Virus record (IMG/VR): IMGVR_UViG_3300045534_000130 | Location: 1 to 44,716 of that record | Direction: 5' to 3' (one strand) | Source: a virus | Length of the DNA stretch: 44,716 nt | Shown: piece after piece, positions 8,027 to 16,900 of the stretch | Numbering within the stretch: the stretch's first letter is position 1 | Layout of the letters: each line of letters begins with the position of its first letter | The notes under the pieces: generated by a model | The model's database searches: none | What the model was told of the DNA's origin: nothing | The model's input: the letters and a program-made list of their open reading frames with translations, nothing else | Position numbers and translations under genes: made by a program

Positions 8027-10588
8027 ATGGCAGCCAATCCCGGATCGATCTCTGCCCATCCCGCGGCCAACGCCCTAACCGGTGGTGAGCTGCTGCCCCT
8101 TGACCAGGAGATTGGCTCCCCCGTGGCCGCCTCGGCCCTGGTGGTGAACGAGGGCTACCGGATTGTGAGCTTGGGCACCACCAACTGGCAGGCGTGCGGG
8201 GCGGGGGCCAGCGCGGCGGTCGGGACCATTTTCAAGTGCGAGGCCGTGGGCACCGGCACCGGCACCGCCCAGCGGGTGGACACCCGGCGGGTCACCGCCC
8301 AGGCCATTGCCGCCCTGGCGGGCGTTGCGGCGGCGATCACGGCGCACAAGGCGGAGGAGGACCCACACCCCGTCTACGCCACGGCGCAGGAGCTGACGAC
8401 GGCTTTACAGGCCTACCTGACATCGGCAGCGGCGGCCCTGGCCTACCAGCCCCTGGACTCCGACCTGACGGCCCTGGCAGCCGTGGCGGGCCAGACCGCC
8501 TTCGGCCGCGCCTTCCTGGCGCTGATCGATCAGGCCGGTGCCCGCGACTACATCGGGATCGGGCCTGACGACACCCTGACCCTGACGGGGCTCACCCTGA
8601 CGGGCCTGGCGACGTTGCCGCATATCCACGGCGGATTGGCGGGGGAGATCTATGCCCATGTGAAGAACACCAGCGGCGGGGCCCTGGCGATCGGAGCCCC
8701 ACTGAGGATCACCGGCACCGTGGGCGACACGACGACCCTGGAGGTGGTGCCTGCCGATGCCGCCTCCTCGGCCACCATGCCGGCGCTGTTCGTGCTCTCC
8801 CAACCACTGGCGAGCAACGCCGAGGGTCACGCCACGATGCTGGGCGAGATCACAGGGGTGAACACTTCGGGCCTTACGCCAGGAGCCCCGCTGTTCGTTG
8901 CCGTCGGTGGTGGGCTGACCGGTACGAGACCCGCCAGTAATGCCCAGCAAGTGGCCACGGTCGGCCGGGTGCACGCCACGACTGGCAGCATCCATGTTCT
9001 CCCCTGGCCCATGCTGGGGACTGCGGCGGCGGCGGCGGTTGGGGATTTTGCCACGGCGGCCCAGGGCACGCTCGCGGGGACTGCGGTGCAGCCCTCGGCG
9101 CTGGCGGAATGGTGGACCTCGATCACCTCAGGCCTGGGCCGCTCGTTGGTTGCGGCGGCTGATCCGGCTGCGGCCCGTGGCGTAATCGGCGCGGGAACCT
9201 CAAGCGTCGCGCTGTCCGACACTGCTCCGTCCGCCCTGGCGGCCACCGCGTCGGCGGGAACTGCGTCTGAGGCTTCCCGCCGGGATCATCAGCACGCACT
9301 TCCTACTGCCGCTCAGATTGGCGCCGCCAGTCCGGCAGGAACCGGCTCTGAGCTGCAGTATCGAGTTGCCGGGAGTCCCGCAACGTTAGGCGCTGTGAGC
9401 GGTAGCAGTGTTGACGGCTCTGGAAATGTAACCCTCGCGTCAAGACTTACCAGCACTGTCAACGGCGCTGCAGGTGCTCCTGCTTTTACGCTCACAGGTT
9501 CGATATTCACGGGTGGTACAGGAACCTCAACAAAACCCCTTTTCCTGATCGAGCCAACTGGCACGACATCAACATCGTTTAATACAGCGGGAACACTGTT
9601 TGGACTTAACGCGCCACCTGGATTCACTGGAGATATTTTCAACTGTTTTCTAAACGGCACATCGGTCTTTTCATATAACGCTACAAACCAACGCATCCAG
9701 CTTAATAGTGGTTTTTGTGGTGGGAACTTTACTGTTAATGGAGTATTGACAGCACAATTTGGTCTTTCCTTCAATGGCGTAACTTACATAGGCACAGATG
9801 ATAATGCCGCAAACATCCTATCGATAAAGAACCCAAACTTTGCACTTGCATCTCAGACGTTTAGGGTGAACGGAACATATTCCTTTAACACAAGCTACGA
9901 GCGATTAAAAATTGCCTGGGAGCGCTCTTCCGCTGATTGTGTTTTTATTGGCACAATCACCAGTAATATCCTCACGGTAACATCTGTTATTAGTGGTGCA
10001 TTAGCTGTTGGACAGATTATCACAGGAACCAATTTGCCAGCCGGTCAACGCATCACTGCGCCGGGCACGGGAACTGGCGGACCTGGAACTTATACACTGG
10101 CTATTAACAGTACAATCGCCACATCAACAACTTTTACATCAGGCCAAGCCGTCTGTCGTATTGGCACCGAAAAGGGCTCAAGCGGCGGCACAGCTCGCGC
10201 GGTGGATTTAGTCACGGATGACATTGCGCGCTTGCGGATTGAACCTGACGGCGTCATCCGTTACAGCCAACCTGCACCAGTTGCAGTCAACTCCACCGCC
10301 ACCCTGACAGCAGCCAACCTGAAGACCGGAATCATCACGACTACCACCGCTGCGGCGGTGGACATGACACTGCCAACAGGGACACAGGTGGATGCGGGTT
10401 TTGCGGCTAACATCGACGACCTAACTCACGAGTGGTTAGTCATAAACACTGGCGCAAATGCGGCAACAATTCTTGCCGCAACAGGACACACAATCGAAGG
10501 ATCTGCGACTGTCGCGGCCGGAACCTCTGCGCTGTTTGCAACACGCAGGACAGCGACCAACACGTACGTTACCTACAGGAAATCCTGA
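8027..10588 (+). CDS. Mosaic tail-fibre-like structural protein (853 aa)
   Basis: A large, Ala/Thr/Gly-rich protein. Residues about 1-120 are repetitive Ala-rich; 190-330 hold a beta domain (HIHGGLAGEIYAHVKNTSG, GEITGVNTSGLTPGAPLFV); around 400-430 is the fibre motif SRRDHQHALPTAAQIGAA, common in phage fibres where His residues bind metal in trimers. From about residue 480 (base about 9460) to 730 the DNA becomes clearly AT-richer and encodes fibre-type repeats plus a module (TITSNILTVTSVISGALAVG, then GTGTGGPGTYTLAINST) that is widespread in environmental phage structural proteins. The end (INTGANAATILAATGHTIEG) is again fibre-like. Its place between head-tail connector and tail terminator genes is unusual. 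Confidence 0.75.
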   Translation: MAANPGSISAHPAANALTGGELLPLDQEIGSPVAASALVVNEGYRIVSLGTTNWQACGAGASAAVGTIFKCEAVGTGTGTAQRVDTRRVTAQAIAALAGVAAAITAHKAEEDPHPVYATAQELTTALQAYLTSAAAALAYQPLDSDLTALAAVAGQTAFGRAFLALIDQAGARDYIGIGPDDTLTLTGLTLTGLATLPHIHGGLAGEIYAHVKNTSGGALAIGAPLRITGTVGDTTTLEVVPADAASSATMPALFVLSQPLASNAEGHATMLGEITGVNTSGLTPGAPLFVAVGGGLTGTRPASNAQQVATVGRVHATTGSIHVLPWPMLGTAAAAAVGDFATAAQGTLAGTAVQPSALAEWWTSITSGLGRSLVAAADPAAARGVIGAGTSSVALSDTAPSALAATASAGTASEASRRDHQHALPTAAQIGAASPAGTGSELQYRVAGSPATLGAVSGSSVDGSGNVTLASRLTSTVNGAAGAPAFTLTGSIFTGGTGTSTKPLFLIEPTGTTSTSFNTAGTLFGLNAPPGFTGDIFNCFLNGTSVFSYNATNQRIQLNSGFCGGNFTVNGVLTAQFGLSFNGVTYIGTDDNAANILSIKNPNFALASQTFRVNGTYSFNTSYERLKIAWERSSADCVFIGTITSNILTVTSVISGALAVGQIITGTNLPAGQRITAPGTGTGGPGTYTLAINSTIATSTTFTSGQAVCRIGTEKGSSGGTARAVDLVTDDIARLRIEPDGVIRYSQPAPVAVNSTATLTAANLKTGIITTTTAAAVDMTLPTGTQVDAGFAANIDDLTHEWLVINTGANAATILAATGHTIEGSATVAAGTSALFATRRTATNTYVTYRKS

Positions 10589-10983
10589 TGGACACTCTCA
10601 CAGCAACAGTCACCAGCCATAGGGCCATCGATGGGCTCATAGCTGCGGCCAACAACAACAGCGAATCATTGGAGGCATTCGTTAATGGAATCCTCACAGA
10701 CGAGGGTCTCAAGTATGCGCGATTAAACAAGATCGGTGTCATAACCTCCGCCGCATTTATTCGTCGTTTTACGGTTCACGAGTACACAGCGATTACAGCG
10801 GCAGCGCAAACTAGCCAGGAAATCGCCGGACTTGTTTCAACCCTTGAGGCTGAACCTTTCGTGGATTTTGACGACGATAGACTTCTTCCCAGCCTCCAGA
10901 TACTGGCGGGCGTCGGCCTGATCCAGTTCAGCAGAATTGCTGAGCTGATGGCCTATGACAGACCTAAGCCCGCTTCCCCCTGA
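10588..10983 (+). CDS. Unknown 131-aa protein following the fibre-like gene
   Basis: Starts at ATG 10588, sharing one base with the fibre gene stop (TGATG). It is mostly helical (SLEAFVNGILTDEGLKYARL, FTVHEYTAITAAAQTSQEIAGLVSTLE) with an acidic turn (EPFVDFDDDRLLPSLQILAGV). No family was recognised. Being coupled to a fibre-like gene, a fibre chaperone or fibre-associated role is plausible; this is inference from position only. Confidence 0.75.
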   Translation: MDTLTATVTSHRAIDGLIAAANNNSESLEAFVNGILTDEGLKYARLNKIGVITSAAFIRRFTVHEYTAITAAAQTSQEIAGLVSTLEAEPFVDFDDDRLLPSLQILAGVGLIQFSRIAELMAYDRPKPASP

Positions 10984-11344
10984 TATGGAACAGCACGACC
11001 CGGCCGAGAATCCTCATCAGCAGCACGGACCGACCGTTCTTGCTGCCAGGGATGAAAGACTGACAAATTATATAAGGTTCTTCAGCCTATGCCTGTCCGG
11101 AGTCTGCACAGTTATTCTGGTGTCATTAGTTACAAAATGGGATCAAATGGGAGACTCCCTGGAAAGGTTTGATCTTACAATCACGGCAATCGATAAAAGA
11201 GTGACAAACGTAGAAAAAACTTCGGACATGAACACGGATAACGTAAGAAAAGTGATTATTGATCAAAGAGTGCAAGAAGAATTATATAAAAATAGCATCT
11301 GGCGTCTCAATAGGATAGAGAGGAGGCTAGGGCTGTTTCCGTGA
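10955..11344 (+). CDS. Single-span membrane protein with coiled coil (possible lysis accessory)
   Basis: 129 residues (or 119 if ATG 10985 is used; both are in frame, and the first overlaps the previous gene by 29 bases). A short polar N-terminus is followed by one membrane span (FFSLCLSGVCTVILVSLVT, about residues 42-60) and a helical, coiled-coil-like C-terminus (LERFDLTITAIDKRVTNVEK to RLNRIERRLG). The DNA is AT-richer than the flanks. The layout resembles XhlA/holin-associated small proteins inverted in order; a lysis role is possible but not shown. Confidence 0.7.
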   Translation: MTDLSPLPPDMEQHDPAENPHQQHGPTVLAARDERLTNYIRFFSLCLSGVCTVILVSLVTKWDQMGDSLERFDLTITAIDKRVTNVEKTSDMNTDNVRKVIIDQRVQEELYKNSIWRLNRIERRLGLFP

Positions 11345-11553
11345 CCAACCCCCTACCCACCCTCCTCCTCCTGGCGGGCATCGCCCTGGTGATCTCCGCA
11401 GTGATCCCCTCGCTTGATTGGCTCCAGTGCTCCGCCCACGCTGGCGGACTCACGTGTGCGCGAGCGGCGTCAACTGCCCGTGAAAGCTGGCTGGGCGTTG
11501 CCTCTACCCTGCTGGGCCTAGCCTGGCAGGATCAGCGCAGGCCCCGGCAGTGA
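11341..11553 (+). CDS. Small hydrophobic protein (70 aa), holin candidate
   Basis: GTG start overlapping the previous stop by 4 bases. Two hydrophobic segments are visible: LLLLAGIALVISAVIPSLDWL near the N-terminus and a weaker one (SWLGVASTLLGLAW) before a basic tail (QDQRRPRQ). Size, two spans and charged end fit small holins; neighbour 10955-11344 is also a membrane protein, so the pair may form a lysis unit, although the recognised peptidase is 11.5 kb downstream. An alternative is a membrane-bound tail accessory protein. Confidence 0.65.
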   Translation: MTNPLPTLLLLAGIALVISAVIPSLDWLQCSAHAGGLTCARAASTARESWLGVASTLLGLAWQDQRRPRQ

Positions 11554-11993
11554 CACAGACAGTCCCCCTGCAGGTGAAGTTGGGCCTCGTAGCGCTCATG
11601 GATGCAATCCCTGGCGTCTACAAGGCTTTTCTGGATCGGGACCAGGCGGTGGGCGAGAACGAGGCAAAACGCGGGGCGGTCATTATTCTGCGCGAAGAGG
11701 GCATCAACTCCAACACCGACAACCAGGTGACCCTGGCGCTCACCTTGACGGTGCGGGTCTCGATCTACGTCAACGTCCAGGTGGAGGGGCCCACACTCGC
11801 CGAACAGGCTGATCCGATCTGGCAGGCAATCAACACCATCATGCACGGCTCCGCCAGAGCGCTCCCCGGCGTGCAGGGTGTGAAGTTCATCCTGGGGCAG
11901 CCAGAGGTTGACGGCGATGCAGGCAGGACAGATCTGATTTACAATCTGATGATCAGAGTCAATCAACTCGATCTCACGCAGCCTTCCTCATGA
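11550..11993 (+). CDS. Tail terminator / minor tail protein U-like
   Basis: 147 residues from a GTG that overlaps the previous stop. The fold pattern is that of siphophage tail terminators: an N-terminal helix (LVALMDAIPGVYKAF), a beta strand with charged edge (KRGAVIILREEG), a long strand pair (QVTLALTLTVRVSIYVNVQVEG), a helix (LAEQADPIWQAINTIMHG) and a last strand (TDLIYNLMIRVNQL). It sits two genes before the tube protein, the expected place. It would cap the growing tail tube and bind the head connector. Confidence 0.75.
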   Translation: MTQTVPLQVKLGLVALMDAIPGVYKAFLDRDQAVGENEAKRGAVIILREEGINSNTDNQVTLALTLTVRVSIYVNVQVEGPTLAEQADPIWQAINTIMHGSARALPGVQGVKFILGQPEVDGDAGRTDLIYNLMIRVNQLDLTQPSS

Positions 11994-12172
11994 CGCGCCG
12001 CCGATTGGAAGCACCCCCGGAGGGCCATCCGTTGCCCCAGGTCTACGCCCCTGGCGGGTGGATCTGGTCTGCCGAGGCGGGTGACTATGTCCGAGCCGAG
12101 GCCCCTGCACTCGCCGCCCTTCTCCCCGCCAGCACTGAACCTCAGGAGGTGATCACCGATGCCACAATTTGA
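11990..12172 (+). CDS. Unknown 60-aa protein between tail terminator and tail tube genes
   Basis: ATG overlaps the terminator stop (ATGA) and its end overlaps the tube gene by 14 bases; the tube gene's ribosome binding site (AGGAGGT, 12144-12150) lies inside it. The product is short, Pro/Ala-rich, with an aromatic core (QVYAPGGWIWSAEAGDYVRAE). No family recognised. The double overlap argues it is translated. Confidence 0.65.
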   Translation: MTRRRLEAPPEGHPLPQVYAPGGWIWSAEAGDYVRAEAPALAALLPASTEPQEVITDATI

Positions 12173-13109
12173 CTCCCTGCTGGCGCTGGTCAAGGCCGGC
12201 ACCACCTACGGCGCCCTGCCCACCTTCACGGGTGCTGATGCTCTGAGGGTGTTCGACGTCAGCATGCGCCCCCTCGAAGCCGCGCCGGTCGAAAGGGTCC
12301 AGGTGGATCCTGAAGGCTCCGGTCGGATCGTGAAACCGGCGATGACCGCCCAGTTTTCGACGCTGGAGTTCAGTTGCCAACCGCTTCCCAGCGGCACCGC
12401 CGGCACTCCGCCATTGATTGCCATTCCTATGGCCGCTTGCGGATTTAACCTGACGACCGTTACAGGAACAAGCAACACATTCAGCCTGGCCAGCCTGAAC
12501 AGCGCGGTGGGCTTTGCAGATATTCAAATCGTCCAGGGAGGCGACGCCTACACATTCCTGGGCTGTCGCGGAAATGTTGAGATCACCTATGCCTCTGGGG
12601 CTCTTCCTGTCTACAAATACTCCATGGAGGGTATCTATGTTGCTCCAACCTCTGGGGCATCATTTTCGCCGACCTATGGCACCAGTGCGTTGGATGTAGT
12701 GGTTGACGCCACCAACACGGCAACATTCAACCTGGGAACAACTGGCGCCCCGATTGCAATGGAGTTCACCACCTTCACCATCGGAACCGGCAACACCATT
12801 TCCCGCCATGACAACGGCGGCGGCACCAAGCGGGTGGAGATCTCCGGTCGCACACCCACCGCGTCGATGACGGTTCGCCATAAAGGCCTAGCGACGTTCA
12901 ATCCCTTTGCCCTGGCGGCCGGCGAGACTGAGAACGCTTGCACCCTGGCGCATGGCGCCGCTGGGTGGCGGCAAACGATTGTGTTACCCCGGTTCACCTA
13001 CGAACCGCCCACGATTGAAGAAACCAATAATGAGGTGTTCTACGGCCTCACAACCCTGCTCAGTCGGTCCGCTGGGCAGAATAATTACTTCACCATTAAA
13101 TTCGACTGA
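12159..13109 (+). CDS. Major tail tube protein
   Basis: 316 residues with a strong Shine-Dalgarno (AGGAGGT) eight bases before the ATG. The protein is beta-rich with Gly/Thr-rich strands (VEITYASGALPVYKYSMEGIY, IAMEFTTFTIGTGNT) and short helices, the pattern of siphovirus tail tube subunits. It is followed at once by the two tail assembly chaperone frames and the tape measure gene, the canonical order, which is the strongest evidence. It would polymerise into the tube of a long non-contractile tail. Confidence 0.85.
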   Translation: MPQFDSLLALVKAGTTYGALPTFTGADALRVFDVSMRPLEAAPVERVQVDPEGSGRIVKPAMTAQFSTLEFSCQPLPSGTAGTPPLIAIPMAACGFNLTTVTGTSNTFSLASLNSAVGFADIQIVQGGDAYTFLGCRGNVEITYASGALPVYKYSMEGIYVAPTSGASFSPTYGTSALDVVVDATNTATFNLGTTGAPIAMEFTTFTIGTGNTISRHDNGGGTKRVEISGRTPTASMTVRHKGLATFNPFALAAGETENACTLAHGAAGWRQTIVLPRFTYEPPTIEETNNEVFYGLTTLLSRSAGQNNYFTIKFD

Positions 13110-13600
13110 TGGGATTCAACTTAGACCGAGTCGCCAGGAAGATCCATCACGAGATCAAGCCCGGCACGCTGATTATTGATGAGCAGGACTGCCCCATCAT
13201 GGCGGTTTTTGAGGTTCCGACAGACGTTGATGTCCTTGACGCCTTTATTGTCAACCTCAGGACCCTACCAAAGAAGTTTGAGGCAAACCCCGAAGAGTTG
13301 CTCTACACCGAGATCAGGGAGTCTGCCCTGCAGGTTTTCACCGGCTGGGTCAATCCCGAGGGCCGAGAGGATCTATGGGTCCGCAACAATGGCGAACCAG
13401 TGGACCCCACACCCGAAACCGTCCACGCATTCCTTTCCTGGCCAGGCGTGGCCATGGTGATCTGCCAGGAGTTCATCGCCGCCGTGGGCCAGGGGGGCAC
13501 CGCTGCGGTGGGAAACTCCAAGCCTTCGCGCGGGAGTGGGTTCGTGGACCGCGTGAAGGATCTCGACGCCAGCAGCACGGCCCCAGCGACGACGAGATGA
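13109..13600 (+). CDS. Tail assembly chaperone, G-like (zero frame)
   Basis: 163 residues starting at an ATG that shares its first base with the tube stop. The sequence (MGFNLDRVARKIHHEIKPG, DVLDAFIVNLRTLPKKFEANPEEL, FLSWPGVAMVICQEFIAAVG) is soluble and partly helical. A slippery G GGA AAC lies in phase at 13510-13516 (codons 134-136); normal reading continues for 27 more residues to the TGA at 13598-13600, while a -1 slip joins the next frame. It would bind the tape measure protein and recruit tube subunits, as lambda G does. Confidence 0.85.
   Translation: MGFNLDRVARKIHHEIKPGTLIIDEQDCPIMAVFEVPTDVDVLDAFIVNLRTLPKKFEANPEELLYTEIRESALQVFTGWVNPEGREDLWVRNNGEPVDPTPETVHAFLSWPGVAMVICQEFIAAVGQGGTAAVGNSKPSRGSGFVDRVKDLDASSTAPATTR
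13510..13559 (+). promoter_or_regulatory. Programmed -1 ribosomal frameshift signal (G/GT type)
   Basis: The heptamer GGGAAAC (13510-13516) is read as G GGA AAC in the frame of the upstream chaperone gene, the canonical -1 slippery phase. After a 6-base spacer (517-522) an 11-bp hairpin can form between 13523-13533 and 13549-13559 with one G-U pair and a 15-base loop. The -1 frame is open and leads into the downstream chaperone-like frame without a stop. Lambda uses GGGAAAG at the same genomic place. Confidence 0.85.
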
Positions 13601-13983
13601 TCGCCCAGGCCCTGGAGCACGCGGGGCCCGAGGCGGCTGAACGCCTCCGCCAGGAGCTGGAGACTCTGCGCCGGTTGGAAGCCTCCCCCCAGCGCCGCCG
13701 TGGCGGGGGGACTGCTGCTGACCTGGATCGGGACGAGCAGGGGGATCTGCTGGTTCATCCGGTCAACTTGCCGGCGGTGCTCACCTGGCTCCATGTGCAT
13801 GACCAGTGGATCCGCGCGGGGATGGACGCTGAGCCTGTGGCGCTGGACATGCGGGCGGCGCTGGAGGTTGTGCGCGAGGTGGCCGCTGCCTCAACGGCCC
13901 GGGTGGAGGTCCTGGACACCTTGGGCCGGGTCCGCATGTTGGCGGGCGAGGTGCTCGAACTGAACCGCAGGAGGAAGCGCTAA
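13597..13983 (+). CDS. Tail assembly chaperone, T part of a GT fusion
   Basis: The frame is open from 13375 and contains an ATG at 13597 overlapping the stop of the preceding frame. By a -1 slip at 13510-13516 it would be appended to residues 1-136 of the G-like protein, giving a fusion of about 291 residues (lambda gpGT is 279). From the ATG alone it would be 128 residues. It is helical (GPEAAERLRQELETLRRLEAS, LVHPVNLPAVLTWLHVHDQW, ALEVVREVAAASTARVEVL). As in lambda, the T part would contact the tube subunits. I favour the frameshift product as the functional form, but both routes are possible. Confidence 0.8.
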   Translation: MIAQALEHAGPEAAERLRQELETLRRLEASPQRRRGGGTAADLDRDEQGDLLVHPVNLPAVLTWLHVHDQWIRAGMDAEPVALDMRAALEVVREVAAASTARVEVLDTLGRVRMLAGEVLELNRRRKR

Positions 13984-16900
13984 TGGCGATGAACCTGGAC
14001 GCCATCCTGCGCGTCGCGGCGCGCGTCACGGGCCGGGAGGACGTGCGGGGCCTTGGGCGGGATGTGCACGCGGCCGGGCGATCGGCGGCGGGCTCAGCGG
14101 CCGGGTTCAACTCCATGGCGGCATCGGTTGGGATGCTGAGCAGGGCCGCGACTGCCCTGGGGTTCGCCGGTGTGGTGGCCGGCCTTGCCGCGTTCGGTGC
14201 GAAGGCCATCCAGGCGGGCGAGGCGAGCAACCTGCTCAGGGGCCGGGTTGAGGCGATTGCCGGCCCTCTCAATGAAACCGCTGGGGTTTTTGCTGCTGCT
14301 GACCGGGCGGCAAAGACGTTTTCGATCGGCACGCTCGAAGCCCGCCAATCGATGGCCAATCTCTACGCGACCATGCGCCCCCTGGGCCTGAGCCTCGATC
14401 AAATCGAGACCACAATGATCGGGGTGACAAAGGCCGTTCGCCTGGCGGGCCTGTCTGGCCTTGACGCCAAAGAGGCCTATCGCCAGCTGGGCCAGGCGAT
14501 CGGCTCGGGAAGCCTGCAGGGTGACGAGTTCCGCTCCCTGATGGAGCGCATCCCGATGTTGGGCCAGAAGATTGTCGAGGTGTTCAACCGACTGCGCTCT
14601 GAAGGCGGCCTCACGCTGATCACAAGACAGCAGGCCAATGAGATGGTGAAGGAAATCAAGGACGGCGAGACACGCCAAACCGAGGTGATGAAAGAGGGCC
14701 TCAGGAAGCGCCGGGAAGCGCTGGAAGAGAGCACCGACCGCGAGTTGCAACGAATCGCAAGGCACTACGCGAAGATCCGAAAAATCATCGCGGACAACAA
14801 CGCAGACCAGGACACGGAAGAGGAAAGGGTGCGATCCAAGCGCGAGGATGCGCAGCGAGAAGAGATCGACGCGATCTACCGCGAAAGGAAGAAGGCTTTA
14901 GATCGTGATCTTGAAGATCAGCGGCAAAAAATAAGCGACGACGAATCGCTCTCAGAAGAGCGAAAAACGGCCCTGATGCGTGAGCTTCAGGATGCGGCGG
15001 ATGAGCGGTCCAGGGCGCTGGATGATCAGCAGGAGCAGGAGGTGGACGCCCTGCGCGAGAGCAATCAACGCCAGGCGACCATCCGCAGTCGTCAGCTCAG
15101 GGACCAGCGGGAGCAGGAGGAGGAAGCGCTGTCAGACCGCCAGCGGAGCGCCGAGAATGCGATTCGCAAGCAACAGGAGAAGGCGCAGCGCGATGAGGAG
15201 GCGGCGCTGGAAAAATCCCTAGCGGTCAACAAAGCGGCTACAGAAAAAATGATTGCCGGTGTTCTTGCCCGTGTCGAGGTAACACGGGGCGATCTTAAAA
15301 ATATGGCAAAGGAAAGTTTGATAACGCCCAGCATTGTTCAGATGGCTCTGGATGAAATGGCCAAGATGAAGGCGCCAGAGCCGACGGCCCTCATTAAGTA
15401 CAACAAAGCATTCTCAGATCTAACCGCATCTGTGGGTGAGAAACTCCTGCCTACCCTGACGCCACTGATTGAGAAGATCACCAAGCTAATCGGAGATCCA
15501 AAGTTCCAGCAGGCGCTGGGCGATTTGATCAAAAATATCAACGAAGTGGTAGTCCCATTGATCAAGCCTCTGATCGAGGTTCTCAACGGCGTCCTGGGAA
15601 CGTTTGCGGCTCTCCCGCCAGGGCTCCGGGAGGCGATCGTGAAGACCGCCGTCCTATTGGGCCTGCTCCGTGCGCTGGGAGCGGCTGGGATCCTCGGCGG
15701 GCTTAAGCGGCTGGCGGATGGGTTTCAATCAATCATCAACGGAGCAAAGGGAGCGGGCCAGGCCATCAAGACCGTCACGGTTCGGGACATCACGGCCAAA
15801 GGCCTCCCAGGTGGAGGGCCGAAGATGCTGCCCCCGGTTGGCGGAGTCCCACCGATCAAGCCGCCCCCGGCAAACATGTTCGCCGGCTTCCTGGCAGAGC
15901 TGGCCAAGGTGGGGCGGGCCCTGGGCGGCCTTCTGCGCGAGGTGGGCACGTTCGGCGCCCTATTTCTGCGGGAGATCGGTTTGGCTATCCCTGGTCTGGG
16001 ACGCCTCGGGCAAGCCTTGGCCGGCCTCCGCATCGGTGCAACGATCAGCGGTTGGCTCGGCGCCCTTGCCCCCTTCGCCGGCCGGGCGATCTTGCTGATG
16101 ACTCCGTTCTTGACCTGGTGCACAGGAACCCTGCTCCCGGCCCTGGTGGGCATCTTCTCTGGCCCCGTGGGCTGGATCGCCCTGGGCGCCATTGCGCTGG
16201 GGACGATCCTGATTGTGTGGAGAGAGCCGATCTGGGACTTCATCACATGGGCGCTCGGTGAGATAGGGAATTTTTGGCGAACTGTGGGAGAAATCTTTTA
16301 TTCCATTTACTTCGACCCATGGGTTAAGCTTTGGAATAGCGATATGCTGGCCCCGATCCGTAAGGGTCTGGAAGGATGGCTCAATGGAATCAAAAAGTTC
16401 TTCTCTGATATTATTGACTTTGGGCGAAAGAATTTTATTGATCACTGGAAAGGCCTGTGGGAACTTCTGACAAAGGATCCCGAAGCGTTTGTCATGAATA
16501 TCAAGGGCCGGTTTGATAATCTGGTGGATAGCTACGTAGGCGCATTCAAAACCGCGAGCAGTGTTGTCTATGCCATTTTTCAGAACACTAACTCAAGTAT
16601 CTCCCGCGTCTGGTCCTGGATAAAAACAGGTATCATAAACTCAATGAATACAGTGTTAGAAATGTATAACAACATTGTCAACGTTGTTAATCGAGTTCCA
16701 GGCGGGCTCGTCAGACTGCCAACCGCAAATCTGATTCCTCAATCGCCACCCATAGAAGCCTTCGCCCGTGGCGGCTACATGGCCCAGCCCACCCTCGGCT
16801 GGCTTGCTGAGGCGGGCGGCGATGAATACGCCATCCCCGGCGCCCAGATGCCTGCCGCCATGGCGGGATGGGCCAAGGGCTTAAGGGGCCAGGCGCTCAT

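Noticed and set aside
11550-11993. Opposite-strand frame at 11532-11966
   Set aside because: Shadow of the tail terminator-like gene; lacks a ribosome binding site and is on the wrong strand for this operon.
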